Source: Aquabacterium soli
GTDB taxonomy: Bacteria; Pseudomonadota; Gammaproteobacteria; Burkholderiales; Burkholderiaceae_C
Direction: 5' to 3'
Assembly (NCBI RefSeq): GCF_003933735.1
Contig: NZ_RSED01000004.1
Location: forward strand, 124,001 to 188,000
Length of the DNA: 64,000 bases
The notes beneath the pieces were generated by a model. The model searched no databases and was not told where the DNA came from. It worked only from the letters and a program-made list of their open reading frames with translations. The position numbers and the translations under genes are program-made. Positions 17,080 to 26,011 of this stretch are shown here, piece by piece. Numbering within the stretch: the stretch's first letter is position 1; every line of letters starts with the position of its first letter.

Positions 17080-17805
17080 TCAGCGGAAGGTGGAGGCGCG
17101 GCCGGCGTCGGTCGCCACGGGGGCCGGCGCCGCGAGCAGGGCGTTGCGCGCCAGGATGTTGGAGAACTCTTCCATGAAGGACTCCAGCTGCGTGGCGACG
17201 CGGTCGATGTCGCGCGCGAAACGGTTGTAGGCCAGCACCGCGGGGATGGCGGCGAACAGGCCGATGGCCGTGGCCACCAGGGCCTCGGCGATGCCGGGCG
17301 CCACGGTGGCGAGCGTTACCTGCTGCAGGTTCGACAGGCCGGTGAAGGCGTGCATGATCCCCCAGATGGTGCCGAACAGGCCCACATAGGGCGAGACCGA
17401 GCCCACCGAGCCCAGGAACTCGAGCCGGGATTCAAGCAGGTCCATCTCGCGCTGGTAGCTGGCGCGCATGGCGCGGCGAGCCCCGTCGAGCAAGGCCGGC
17501 ACGTCATTGACCTTTTTCTCGCGCAGCTTGAGGAACTCCCTCATGCCGGCGGCGAACATGCGCTCTTGAGGCGACGGCGGGCCCTCGCCACGGCTGGCGT
17601 CCTGGTAGAGCTCCTGCAGGGTGCGGCCGGCCCAGAATTCGCGGTCGAACTCGTCGTTGTCGGCCTTGACGCGGCGCAGGCCGATCACTTTGGCGAAGAT
17701 GATGGTCCAGCTGGCCAGCGACACGCTGAGCAGCAGCACCATCACGATCTTGACCACCAGACTGGCGTTGAGCACCAGTTCGAGGATGGACAGGTCTTGG
17801 TTCAT
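17080..17805 (-). CDS. tolQ: TolQ, Tol-Pal proton channel subunit
   Basis: A 241-residue MotA/TolQ/ExbB protein. The first membrane helix (LVVKIVMVLLLSVSLASWTIIF) is followed by a cytoplasmic loop, then two membrane helices with the family signature SVSPYVGLFGTIWGIMHAFTGL and EALVATAIGLFAAIPAVLAYN. It forms the channel around which TolR sits. A GGAGGC ribosome site is upstream of the ATG. Second gene of ybgC-tolQ-tolR-tolA. Confidence 0.97.
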   Translation of the reverse strand: MNQDLSILELVLNASLVVKIVMVLLLSVSLASWTIIFAKVIGLRRVKADNDEFDREFWAGRTLQELYQDASRGEGPPSPQERMFAAGMREFLKLREKKVNDVPALLDGARRAMRASYQREMDLLESRLEFLGSVGSVSPYVGLFGTIWGIMHAFTGLSNLQQVTLATVAPGIAEALVATAIGLFAAIPAVLAYNRFARDIDRVATQLESFMEEFSNILARNALLAAPAPVATDAGRASTFR

Positions 17806-17867
17806 GTAGGAATGCCTCCGGATGCAAGGGCGTCATCTTGGCACAGAGCCCAAATGACCACGGATGG

Positions 17868-18314
17868 TCAGGATTGTGCGGTATCCGTGTAAACGGGCAG
17901 CGCAGCGAGGATCTCGGCAGGCATGCGCGCGGGCCGCAAGGCGCCATCAGGCTGGGACTGTACCCAGCCGATGCGGATATCACCCTCCACCAGCAGGGCG
18001 CCTGCGCACCAGCATTGCTGGGCCACGTTCAAGCTGGCACGCCCAGCTTCGGCCAAGCGCACGGTGACGATCAGTTCATCGTCCAGCCGCGCGGGACGCA
18101 AATAGCGCATGCGCGTCTCGCTGACCACGAACATGCCCTGGCCTGAGCGACGCAAGGCCTCCTGCGCGGGCCCCAGGCTGCGCAGCCATTCGGTGCGCGC
18201 CCGTTCGAAGAACTTCAGGTAGTTGGCGTAGAACACCACGCCACCGGCATCCGTGTCTTCCCAGTAGACCCGCACGGGCCAGCGGAAATGCACCTGCTGT
18301 TCAGCCACCGCCAT
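17868..18314 (-). CDS. ybgC: Tol-Pal associated acyl-CoA thioesterase YbgC
   Basis: A 148-residue hot-dog thioesterase. The catalytic-site block YWEDTDAGGVVFYANYLKFF sits near residues 17-36, with the conserved Asp and the following Tyr/Asn. YbgC hydrolyses acyl-CoA or acyl-ACP thioesters and is normally the first gene of the tol operon, as here (62 bp before tolQ). It begins only 12 bp after the manC stop, so it may also be read from the exopolysaccharide genes upstream. Confidence 0.93.
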   Translation of the reverse strand: MAVAEQQVHFRWPVRVYWEDTDAGGVVFYANYLKFFERARTEWLRSLGPAQEALRRSGQGMFVVSETRMRYLRPARLDDELIVTVRLAEAGRASLNVAQQCWCAGALLVEGDIRIGWVQSQPDGALRPARMPAEILAALPVYTDTAQS

Positions 18315-18326
18315 GCACTGGAACGA

Positions 18327-19784
18327 TCAACTGGAGCGGCCGTAGTTGTCCTCGAAGCGGACGATGTCGTCCTCACCAAGGTAGCTGCCGGACTGCACCT
18401 CGATGATCTCCAGCGGGATCGTGCCGGGGTTGGCCAGGCGGTGGGTGGAGCCCAAAGGGATGTAGGTGGACTGGTTCTCGCCCAGCATGATCACCTTGTC
18501 GCCACAGGTGACCTCGGCCGTGCCGCTGACCACGATCCAGTGCTCAGCGCGGTGGTGGTGCATCTGCAGGCTGAGCTTGGCCTTGGGCTTGACCATGATG
18601 CGCTTGACCTGGAAGCGCGGGCCGTGGTCGATGCTGTCGTACCAGCCCCAGGGACGGTGCACGCGGCGGTGCAGGCTGCCCTCCGGGCGATCCTTCTGAC
18701 TCAGGGCCGTCACGATGCTCTTGACCTCCTGGCTGCGGCTGCGGTCGGCCACCAGCACGGCATCGGGTGTTTCCACCACGACCACGTTGTCCAGGCCCAC
18801 GGTGGCCACCAAGCGCGAGGTGGCGTGCACCAGGGTGTTGCGGCTGTCGTGGATCAGGGCATCGCCTTCGGAAGCGTTGCCAGCCCCGTCCTGTGGGCTG
18901 ACCTGCCAGACGGCGTCCCAGGCCCCCAGGTCTGACCAGCCAGCGTCCAGCGGCACCATGCGCACCTTGAAGCCGGCCTGAGGCTGGCGGGGGCATTGCT
19001 CCATCACGGCATAGTCGACCGATTCGGAGGGCACGGCGCTGAAGGCGGCCTTGTCGGGGCGAACGAACACATTGTCGGTGGCACTGGCCTTGAAGGCGGC
19101 TTCGGTGGCCTGCGCAATATCAGGGCGGAAATGCGACAGTGCGGCCAGCCAGCGCGAAGCGCGCATGACGAACATGCCGCTGTTCCAGTAGTAGCCGCCC
19201 TTGGCCAGGTAATCCTCGGCCGTCTTGCGGTCCGGCTTCTCGACGAAGGCCTGCACGGTGTGCGCGCCATCGGCCGCGGCATCGCCTGCATGGATGTAGC
19301 CGAACCCGGTTTCAGGGCGATCCGGCGTGATGCCCAGGATGACGATGTCGCCGCCGGCTGCCGCGCGGATCGCGGTCTGCAAAGCGGCGGTATAGGCGTC
19401 GACGTCCACCACCGTCTGGTCGGCAGGCGTGACAACCAGAATCGGATCCTGACCGCCGGCCGTGGCCTGCAGCGCTGCCAGCGCGACGGCCGGAGCGGTG
19501 TTGCGCCCCACGGGCTCGAGCAGCAGACTGGACGGGTCGGCCTTGACCTCACGCAACTGGTCGAGCACCAGGAATCGGTGCTCTTCGTTGCCGACGATGC
19601 AAGGAGCAGCGACCGCGATGTCGGTGGCATCCAGGCCCTTGAGGCGCAGGTGCGCCTGCTGGAACAGCGTCTGTGGGCCATTGAGCGCCAGGAACTGCTT
19701 GGGATACAGCGCGCGCGACAAGGGCCACAGGCGGGTGCCGGAGCCGCCGGCCATGATCACGGGAAGAACGTCAAAGGTCGCCAT
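18327..19784 (-). CDS. manC: Mannose-1-phosphate guanylyltransferase / mannose-6-phosphate isomerase
   Basis: A 485-residue bifunctional enzyme of the ManC/AlgA type. The N-terminal nucleotidyltransferase domain has MAGGSGTRLWPLSRALYPKQ near residue 11 and VEKPDRKTAEDYLAKGGYYWN near 190. The C-terminal cupin isomerase domain has RPWGWYDSID, VKPKAKLSLQMHHHRAEHW and GSYLGEDDIVRFEDNYGR. It makes GDP-mannose from fructose-6-phosphate through mannose-6- and mannose-1-phosphate, for exopolysaccharide or LPS. It lies 24 bp after galE and 12 bp before ybgC on the same strand. Confidence 0.95.
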   Translation of the reverse strand: MATFDVLPVIMAGGSGTRLWPLSRALYPKQFLALNGPQTLFQQAHLRLKGLDATDIAVAAPCIVGNEEHRFLVLDQLREVKADPSSLLLEPVGRNTAPAVALAALQATAGGQDPILVVTPADQTVVDVDAYTAALQTAIRAAAGGDIVILGITPDRPETGFGYIHAGDAAADGAHTVQAFVEKPDRKTAEDYLAKGGYYWNSGMFVMRASRWLAALSHFRPDIAQATEAAFKASATDNVFVRPDKAAFSAVPSESVDYAVMEQCPRQPQAGFKVRMVPLDAGWSDLGAWDAVWQVSPQDGAGNASEGDALIHDSRNTLVHATSRLVATVGLDNVVVVETPDAVLVADRSRSQEVKSIVTALSQKDRPEGSLHRRVHRPWGWYDSIDHGPRFQVKRIMVKPKAKLSLQMHHHRAEHWIVVSGTAEVTCGDKVIMLGENQSTYIPLGSTHRLANPGTIPLEIIEVQSGSYLGEDDIVRFEDNYGRSS

Positions 19785-19808
19785 GACAGTGAATTGCTCA
19801 AGGGCCGG

Positions 19809-20843
19809 TCAGCCCTCGAAGCCCTGAGGGTTGAGTGATTGCCAGCGCCAGGAATCGGCGCACATGTCGTCCAGACCGCGCTGGGCCTTCCAGCCCATCA
19901 GGGTTTGTGCGAGGGTCGGATCAGCATAGCAGGCGGCCACGTCACCTGCGCGCCTGGGCGCGTAAACGAGGGGGATGGACTGGCCGCTGGCGCGCTCGTA
20001 GGCGCGGGCTACCTCGACCACGCTGTAGCCTTGTCCTGTGCCCAGATTGACCGTGAGCGACTGCTGCTGCTCGTCAAGATAGCGCAGTGCCGCCACGTGG
20101 CCGTCAGCGAGGTCGCACACGTGGATATAGTCGCGCACACCCGTGCCGTCCGGCGTGTCGTAGTCATCACCGAACACGTTGAGGTGCGCGCGCTTGCCTA
20201 CGGCCACCTGCGCCACGTAAGGCATGAGGTTGTTGGGAACACCGCGGGGATCCTCGCCAATCTGACCACTGGGATGGGCGCCTACCGGGTTGAAATAGCG
20301 CAGATAGGCGATTTTCCACTTGGGATTGCAACGCTCCAACTCGCGAAGCAACTCCTCGCCCATCAGTTTGGTCTGGCCGTAAGGATTGGTGGCCTGCAAA
20401 GGCGAGTCTTCGGTTATGGGCAATTGCTTCGGCTGCCCATATACGGTAGCAGATGAACTGAACACGAGCTGAGAAGCGCCATGGCGCTCCATGGCCTGAC
20501 ACACGGAGATCAGACCGCCGATGTTGTTGTTGAAATAATCGAGCGGCTTTTCCACGGACTCACCGACCGCTTTGAGCGCCGCGAAGTGGATCACGGCAGA
20601 AACTGCGCTCCCCGCTTGAAAGGCTTTTTCGAAACAGGCGTCCAACACCGATGACTCTCGTACATCGCCTGAGACGAACATGGGAGGACTGCCCGTCAAA
20701 TCTCTTAGACGTTCAATGACTTTGTCAGAGCTGTTAACAAAATTATCTACGCCAATGACGCCCAAGCCCTGATTCAAAAGTGCCAGCCAAGTGTGTGACC
20801 CTATGTATCCAGTCGCCCCCGTCAGCAATACCGTCTTCGTCAT
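19809..20843 (-). CDS. galE: UDP-glucose 4-epimerase
   Basis: A 344-residue short-chain dehydrogenase-type epimerase. The ATG at 20843 is chosen because GGAGGG lies 8 bp upstream; a GTG two codons earlier is less likely. It has the NAD-binding motif GATGYIGSH near residue 8, the catalytic YGQTK (Tyr-x3-Lys), and conserved IHFAALKAVGESVEKP. It interconverts UDP-glucose and UDP-galactose for polysaccharide synthesis. Its first 200-350 bases are clearly AT-richer than the rest, continuing the AT-rich character of the upstream barrel gene; the remainder has the GC-rich codon use of the window. Confidence 0.95.
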   Translation of the reverse strand: MTKTVLLTGATGYIGSHTWLALLNQGLGVIGVDNFVNSSDKVIERLRDLTGSPPMFVSGDVRESSVLDACFEKAFQAGSAVSAVIHFAALKAVGESVEKPLDYFNNNIGGLISVCQAMERHGASQLVFSSSATVYGQPKQLPITEDSPLQATNPYGQTKLMGEELLRELERCNPKWKIAYLRYFNPVGAHPSGQIGEDPRGVPNNLMPYVAQVAVGKRAHLNVFGDDYDTPDGTGVRDYIHVCDLADGHVAALRYLDEQQQSLTVNLGTGQGYSVVEVARAYERASGQSIPLVYAPRRAGDVAACYADPTLAQTLMGWKAQRGLDDMCADSWRWQSLNPQGFEG

Positions 20844-20864
20844 TGACACAGCCCTCCTTTCGAC

Positions 20865-22157
20865 TCAGTCGATGGTAAACATGGCATTACAGTTTACACT
20901 GTCTCCACTGAAATCGCGACTAAATAGAGATGCTGATCGAGCGTATGTTTCCCAACTGCAACCCACACGAGTACTTCTGAACAACTGATAACCGACCCCT
21001 ATATTTACAGATCGATAACTGCCATTCAAGCCACGATTATTTGCCGAATTAACTTCACCACCATTAATTTCTGTAGAAATGGATTCACTTTCTTCTTCGA
21101 TGCGCCGATACACACCGGTGGCGGTCACAGAAATCTTCGAGGTCAAACCATAAGTCGCCCTGACCAAAAGCCCTGTCGTTGCGCGCCGCTGACTATTGAA
21201 ACCAATATTGCCAGTGAAACCAGAAAGATCTGGCGCAATATTATACGAAAGGGATGTATTACCGCCTGAATTATTCGTATCGCGGTCAATAGCGACCGTG
21301 TAACTCATTTTTCCGGAAGGCGTATAATTCCAACCCAAACGACCAGTTATGCCATTGAAATTTCTTAGGCGATCAGTATCGTAGTGCTCCTGAGTCCATG
21401 CCAGCCGAGCATCCAGACTGCTATAGCCAGTCACAGTCCACCGAGTGGAGAACTCCAAATCCTGACGCTGAACATCTTCGCCAACCGCCTCACTGATCTG
21501 CCCGCCACCCGAATTTCGGATCACCTTATAATTTGGCAGTTCAGATTTTGTTTTACGATACCCCAAATCAAAATAAAGCAAATCGGTTGGACTGTACCTA
21601 ACACCGGCCTTAGCGCCTTGGGAAGACCGGTCATTGCTACGCAAAACCTTGTAATTAATCTTACTCTGATTAACATCAGCATTCAGCGACCAGCGACTAT
21701 ACAAACCATATTGAACAAATATTTTTGTATCTTGAGATTCAACTGGCTCTTTATAGCGATTAAGCCCTTGATCCTGAAAGCTCTGCAACTGCCTCACTCG
21801 ATTATGATCTATATCAACAAGCCAATTTGATGCGATTTGACTGGAAAAACCCAGGGCCAAGTTGTAACCATCATTATTATAAAAATCAGAATTCTTATAT
21901 CTGGTTGCAACCACCGTACCAGAAGCCTTGTATGTTTGGCGCCCATATTGTTTGGCAAACCCTAACTGCACACCTGTTGCGGACACAAGATCGCGATATT
22001 TGTTATCATTATTTCTCAAAATATTACTATCGTACGTCAAATTCTCACTGACAGCAAGACTAAGCGGCGTTTCAGCTCTTGCCGATTCGCTAAAGAACAT
22101 ACAGCCGATAGCTGCAACATTCAAAATGAAGAAGTAACTGGATTCCCTAATCGTCAT
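20865..22157 (-). CDS. EpsL-like exopolysaccharide outer membrane beta-barrel protein
   Basis: A 430-residue exported protein starting at ATG 22157 behind AAGGGTG. The signal peptide (YFFILNVAAIGCMFFSESARA) is followed by many alternating beta strands. It begins LSLAVSENLTYDSNILRNND, as in EpsL and related barrels of exosortase/EPS loci, and ends with a Cys-containing SLFSRDFSGDSVNCNAMFTID. Position between the priming glycosyltransferase and galE supports a role in polymer export or modification. Base composition is strikingly AT-rich for this window (many AAT, AAA, ATA and TTA codons), suggesting recent acquisition or allelic exchange. The family call is by pattern and context. Confidence 0.7.
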   Translation of the reverse strand: MTIRESSYFFILNVAAIGCMFFSESARAETPLSLAVSENLTYDSNILRNNDNKYRDLVSATGVQLGFAKQYGRQTYKASGTVVATRYKNSDFYNNDGYNLALGFSSQIASNWLVDIDHNRVRQLQSFQDQGLNRYKEPVESQDTKIFVQYGLYSRWSLNADVNQSKINYKVLRSNDRSSQGAKAGVRYSPTDLLYFDLGYRKTKSELPNYKVIRNSGGGQISEAVGEDVQRQDLEFSTRWTVTGYSSLDARLAWTQEHYDTDRLRNFNGITGRLGWNYTPSGKMSYTVAIDRDTNNSGGNTSLSYNIAPDLSGFTGNIGFNSQRRATTGLLVRATYGLTSKISVTATGVYRRIEEESESISTEINGGEVNSANNRGLNGSYRSVNIGVGYQLFRSTRVGCSWETYARSASLFSRDFSGDSVNCNAMFTID

Positions 22158-22176
22158 CACACGACACCCTTCAAAC

Positions 22177-23571
22177 TCAATAAGCATTGCGATCAAACAC
22201 CATCAACCGCACGGTACGGATGATGATCTGCAGGTCCAGCGCCAAGGTCCAGTTGCGCAGGTACTCCAGGTCGTATTCGACACGAGCCTGCATCTTCTCG
22301 ATGGTCTCGGTTTCCCCACGGCAGCCGTTGACCTGGGCCCAGCCGGTGATGCCCGGCTTGACCTTGTGGCGAACCATGTAGGCCTTGATCAGGCGCCGGT
22401 ATTCCTCGTTGTGGGCCACCGCGTGCGGCCTTGGCCCGACGATGCTCATGCGGCCTTGCAGCACGTTCACGAACTGCGGGAGTTCATCCAGCGAAGTCTT
22501 GCGGATGAAGGCGCCCAGAGGCGTGATGCGCGGATCGCCCTTGGTCGCCTGCTTGACCACGACGCCGTTGTCCATCACCCGCATCGAGCGGAACTTGTAG
22601 ACCATGATCTCTTCACCGTCCAGCCCATTGCGGCGCTGCTTGAAGATGACAGGGCCTGGGGAGCTGAGCTTGACGGCGATGGCCAGCCCGATCAGGATCG
22701 GCGAGATCATCACCAGGATGATGCTGGCCAGCACGATGTCCGAGATGCGCTTGACCAAGGCGTTCGTACCCGTGAAGGGTGTCTCGCAGATGCCCACCAC
22801 TGGCACACCATTCATGTCCTGGAGACGGCCCTGGATGATGCTGATGCCGAACACATCCGGCACGAAGTACAGCGACGCCGTGGTGCCCTGTACCGCTTCC
22901 AGCAGTTCCACGATGCGGGGCTGAGAGCCCAGCGGCAAGGTGATGTAGACCTCATGCACGCCATGTGCGTAGACATAGTTGGCAACATCGCGCAGGCCCC
23001 CGAGCCGCATGCTGACGGCCTCCGGCAGCACCCGGCTGTCGGTCCGATCATCGAAGTAGCCGACGAATTCGATGCCCATCTCGCTGTTGTTCTGCAGCGC
23101 CCGAGCGACCTTGCCACCCAGGGGGCCGGCGCCCACCACAATGGCACGGCGGCGCGCAAAAGGCTGGGCCGCGCGGTGCGACAGCACCCACTTGCCGATC
23201 AGCACCGCGGCCCACTGCAGCAAGGGCGTCAGCACGCCCCAGGTGAGCATCACCTCGCTGTCGAAGAAGTGCAGGCTGTTGGTGGCGTAGCCGCACAACC
23301 ACAGGATGGCCAGCATGGACACCCATGAGGTACCGATGTCCACCGCCGCCTCAAGACGGTTGTCGTGGAACCGGTTGCGCCCGGGGAATGTCAGGGCGAA
23401 CACCAGCAGGCACAAAGCCATGGAGGCTCTGAACACCGGTTCGCCATGCCAGGCCATGACCATCAAAAAGGTCACCACCGTGATCGTCGGCTCCAGAAAG
23501 GCCGCGACAAAGGAGGTGACCGATTGAGGCGCGTTGAAAAATGTCCGGTTGTAGTTTCGGTTGTTGAACAT
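22177..23571 (-). CDS. Undecaprenyl-phosphate glucose phosphotransferase (WcaJ-like)
   Basis: A 464-residue polyprenyl sugar-phosphate transferase. Several N-terminal membrane helices (about 20-130) precede a Rossmann-like CoA-binding-like domain (RRAIVVGAGPLGGKVARAL), another helix (ISDIVLASIILVMISPILIGLAIAV) and the catalytic domain. The catalytic domain has YKFRSMRVMDNG, TSLDELPQFVNVLQGRMSIVGPRP and GITGWAQVNGCRGET. It transfers a sugar-1-phosphate (usually glucose) to undecaprenyl phosphate to begin each exopolysaccharide repeat unit at the inner membrane. First gene of the EPS run; 19 bp before the EpsL-like gene. Confidence 0.93.
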   Translation of the reverse strand: MFNNRNYNRTFFNAPQSVTSFVAAFLEPTITVVTFLMVMAWHGEPVFRASMALCLLVFALTFPGRNRFHDNRLEAAVDIGTSWVSMLAILWLCGYATNSLHFFDSEVMLTWGVLTPLLQWAAVLIGKWVLSHRAAQPFARRRAIVVGAGPLGGKVARALQNNSEMGIEFVGYFDDRTDSRVLPEAVSMRLGGLRDVANYVYAHGVHEVYITLPLGSQPRIVELLEAVQGTTASLYFVPDVFGISIIQGRLQDMNGVPVVGICETPFTGTNALVKRISDIVLASIILVMISPILIGLAIAVKLSSPGPVIFKQRRNGLDGEEIMVYKFRSMRVMDNGVVVKQATKGDPRITPLGAFIRKTSLDELPQFVNVLQGRMSIVGPRPHAVAHNEEYRRLIKAYMVRHKVKPGITGWAQVNGCRGETETIEKMQARVEYDLEYLRNWTLALDLQIIIRTVRLMVFDRNAY

Positions 23572-23758
23572 GTGAACCGCTGTCTGCCCCCGGGCACGGC
23601 CGGCCCGAAGATCTGAATGGGCGATTGTGGATCAAAAAATTTGACAGGAGGGCCATGATTCACCCTGCTACAAATCAGTCTGTTGCGCCGCAGCATATCC
23701 TGTACCACTTCGCGAACCGCAGAAAGACAGGCCCCCAAGCAAGGGGTGTCGCGCCGCC

Positions 23759-23764
23759 TACAAT
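23759..23764 (+). promoter_or_regulatory. -10 element of ubiJ, predicted leaderless start
   Basis: TACAAT, inside GCCTACAAT, ends 6 bp before the ubiJ ATG at 23771. Transcription would start at or next to the A of ATG. No ribosome site is present and the -35 region is weak. The same 9-mer lies upstream of the genes at 52067 and of the 6S RNA. Confidence 0.5.
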
Positions 23765-23770
23765 GACCGC

Positions 23771-24334
23771 ATGGCCCTCCCCCTGCTTCAAACCCTGAGC
23801 AACGCCGCCACAGCCCGCCTGGTGCTGTTGGCCAACCATGTCATCGCCAGCGAGCCGGCCGCCCTGCTCAAGCTCAAGCCGCATGCAGGCCACCGCATCG
23901 ACCTGCACTTCCGCTTGCCGGCAGGTGCGGCGTGGGTCACACGCCTTGCTGAGCCATTGCCCAAGCATGTGGGCCTGCTGATCACACCCGCTGGCCTGCT
24001 CGAATGGACGGAGCCCACCATCTCGGCGGACACGCCCGTGCCCCCACCCGGCGGCCTGAGCGTCACCGTCGACCTGCCCGATCCCTTCCAGGCCCTGCGA
24101 CTGGCACTCAAGCGTGAGCGCCCGCCGGTCACCATCGAGGGTGACGCAGCGCTGGCCGAGGCCGTGTCCTGGCTCATGAAGAACCTGCGCTGGGACATTG
24201 AAGACGATCTGGCCCGCTGGCTGGGCGTGCCACCCACACAGATGCTCAAGACGGTGGCCGAGGGTGTCAAGCAGGCCCTGAGCCGCTGGCGCCCGGGCAG
24301 CGCCGCTGACGCCTCCCGCGGCCCCGGACGCTGA
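23771..24334 (+). CDS. ubiJ: Ubiquinone biosynthesis accessory factor UbiJ
   Basis: A 187-residue SCP2-domain protein. UbiJ binds lipid intermediates and, with UbiK, organises the aerobic ubiquinone-biosynthesis enzymes. The SCP2-like segment covers about residues 20-125 ([49 protein letters not shown]), followed by the amphipathic C-terminal helix typical of UbiJ. It lies 11 bp before ubiB, the classic pairing. There is no ribosome site and a -10 hexamer sits just before the ATG, so the mRNA may be leaderless. Confidence 0.88.
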   Translation: MALPLLQTLSNAATARLVLLANHVIASEPAALLKLKPHAGHRIDLHFRLPAGAAWVTRLAEPLPKHVGLLITPAGLLEWTEPTISADTPVPPPGGLSVTVDLPDPFQALRLALKRERPPVTIEGDAALAEAVSWLMKNLRWDIEDDLARWLGVPPTQMLKTVAEGVKQALSRWRPGSAADASRGPGR

Positions 24335-24345
24335 GCGCGCTGCCG

Positions 24346-25920
24346 ATGCGCCGCAAGCTGCGTACGTCGCTGCGCCCGGTCTTCATCGGGCTGATCGGCC
24401 TGCGTTACGGGCTGGACACGCTGCTGCTGGGCAGCATGCGCCACCCCTTGCTGACCTTGCTGGGCCGCATCCTGTCCACCGGCCGCAAGCTCGATGCCCC
24501 GCGCGGCGAGCGCCTGCGCATCGCCCTGGAGCGGCTGGGGCCCATCTTCGTCAAGTTCGGGCAGATGCTGTCCACGCGGCGCGATCTGCTGCCGCCCGAT
24601 GTGGCCGATGAACTGGCCAGGCTGCAGGACCGTGTGCCGCCCTTCCCCAGTGAGGAATCGATCCGCCTGGTGGAAAAAGCCTTTCGCCGGCCCCTGGGCG
24701 ATGTGTTCCGCCAGTTCGATGCCGAACCGGTGGCCAGCGCGTCCATCGCGCAGGTGCACTTCGCGGTGCTGCACGATGGCCGCGAAGTGGCCGTGAAGGT
24801 GCTGCGCCCGGGCATGCTGTCCGTGATCGACGACGACCTGGCCCTGATGCGCACCCTGGCACGCTGGGTCGAGCGCCTGTCGGCCGATGGCCGCCGACTC
24901 AAGCCCCGAGAAGTGGTGGCCGAGTTCGACACCTACCTGCACGATGAGCTGGACCTGGTGCGCGAGGCCGCCAACGCCGCCCAGCTGCGCCGGAACATGC
25001 AGGGGCTGGACTTGGTGCTGGTGCCGGAGATGGTGTGGGATTACTGCACCACCACCGTGATGGTGATGGAACGCATGAAGGGCGTGCCCATCAGCCACAT
25101 GCAGCGCCTGCGCGAGGCCGGCGTCGACATCAAGAAGCTGGCCCGCGACGGTGTCACCATCTTCTTCACCCAGGTGTTCCGCGACGGCTTCTTCCACGCC
25201 GACATGCACCCGGGCAACATCCAGGTCAGCCTGGCCCCCGAGACTTTCGGACGCTACATCGCGCTGGATTTCGGCATCATCGGCACCCTGACCGAGGTGG
25301 ACAAGGACTACCTGGCGCAGAACTTCATGGCGTTTTTGCACCGCGATTACAAGCGCGTAGCGGAACTGCACATCGAAAGCGGCTGGGTGCCGCCCACCAC
25401 GCGGGTCGATGAGCTGGAGGGCGCCGTGCGCACGGTGTGCGAGCCCTACTTCGACCGCCCGCTCAAAGAGATCTCGCTGGGCCAGGTGCTGATGCGCCTG
25501 TTCCAGATCTCCCGGCGCTTCAATGTCGAGATCCAGCCGCAACTGGTGCTGCTGCAGAAGACGCTGCTGAACGTGGAAGGCCTGGGCCGCCAACTCGATC
25601 CCGACCTGGACCTGTGGACCACGGCCAAGCCCTTCCTGGAGCGCTGGATGCACGAGCAGGTGGGCCTGCGCGGCCTGCTTCAGCGCCTCAAGAAGGAGGC
25701 GCCCCGCTACGCCAAGCTGCTGCCCGAACTGCCCCGCCTGATCCATGACAACCTGCAGAACAGCAACGACGATCTGCGCCTGGACCTGGCCGCGATCTTG
25801 CGTGAGCAGCGCAAGACGAACCGGCTGCTGTCGGCCGTGGTGTGGGTGGTCCTGGGCTTCGTGCTGGGGCTGGTGTCCGCGCAGGTGCTGATGCGCCTGC
25901 ACGTGCTCGGCATTTTCTGA
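24346..25920 (+). CDS. ubiB: UbiB, ABC1-family atypical kinase/ATPase for ubiquinone synthesis
   Basis: A 524-residue UbiB. Family marks in order: KFGQML with [23 protein letters not shown] (the KxGQ motif), the Ala-rich loop [11 protein letters not shown], the ATP-binding lysine in VAVKVLRPG, catalytic [10 protein letters not shown] and metal-binding LDFGIIG. Two C-terminal membrane helices ([25 protein letters not shown]) anchor it to the inner membrane. UbiB is needed for ubiquinone synthesis and may help extract lipid intermediates. Probably co-transcribed with ubiJ. Confidence 0.97.
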   Translation: MRRKLRTSLRPVFIGLIGLRYGLDTLLLGSMRHPLLTLLGRILSTGRKLDAPRGERLRIALERLGPIFVKFGQMLSTRRDLLPPDVADELARLQDRVPPFPSEESIRLVEKAFRRPLGDVFRQFDAEPVASASIAQVHFAVLHDGREVAVKVLRPGMLSVIDDDLALMRTLARWVERLSADGRRLKPREVVAEFDTYLHDELDLVREAANAAQLRRNMQGLDLVLVPEMVWDYCTTTVMVMERMKGVPISHMQRLREAGVDIKKLARDGVTIFFTQVFRDGFFHADMHPGNIQVSLAPETFGRYIALDFGIIGTLTEVDKDYLAQNFMAFLHRDYKRVAELHIESGWVPPTTRVDELEGAVRTVCEPYFDRPLKEISLGQVLMRLFQISRRFNVEIQPQLVLLQKTLLNVEGLGRQLDPDLDLWTTAKPFLERWMHEQVGLRGLLQRLKKEAPRYAKLLPELPRLIHDNLQNSNDDLRLDLAAILREQRKTNRLLSAVVWVVLGFVLGLVSAQVLMRLHVLGIF

Positions 25921-26011
25921 CCTGCCGGCGCCGGGCGGCGTATCGAATCGCATTACACTGCGCGCCGGTTCGCCCTGCCTCGTGTCCTTCGTCGCTCCGG
26001 AAGTCCTTGAG

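Noticed and set aside
20865-22157. Mobile element as the cause of the AT-rich island
   Set aside because: No transposase, terminal inverted repeats or target duplication could be seen; homologous exchange fits better.
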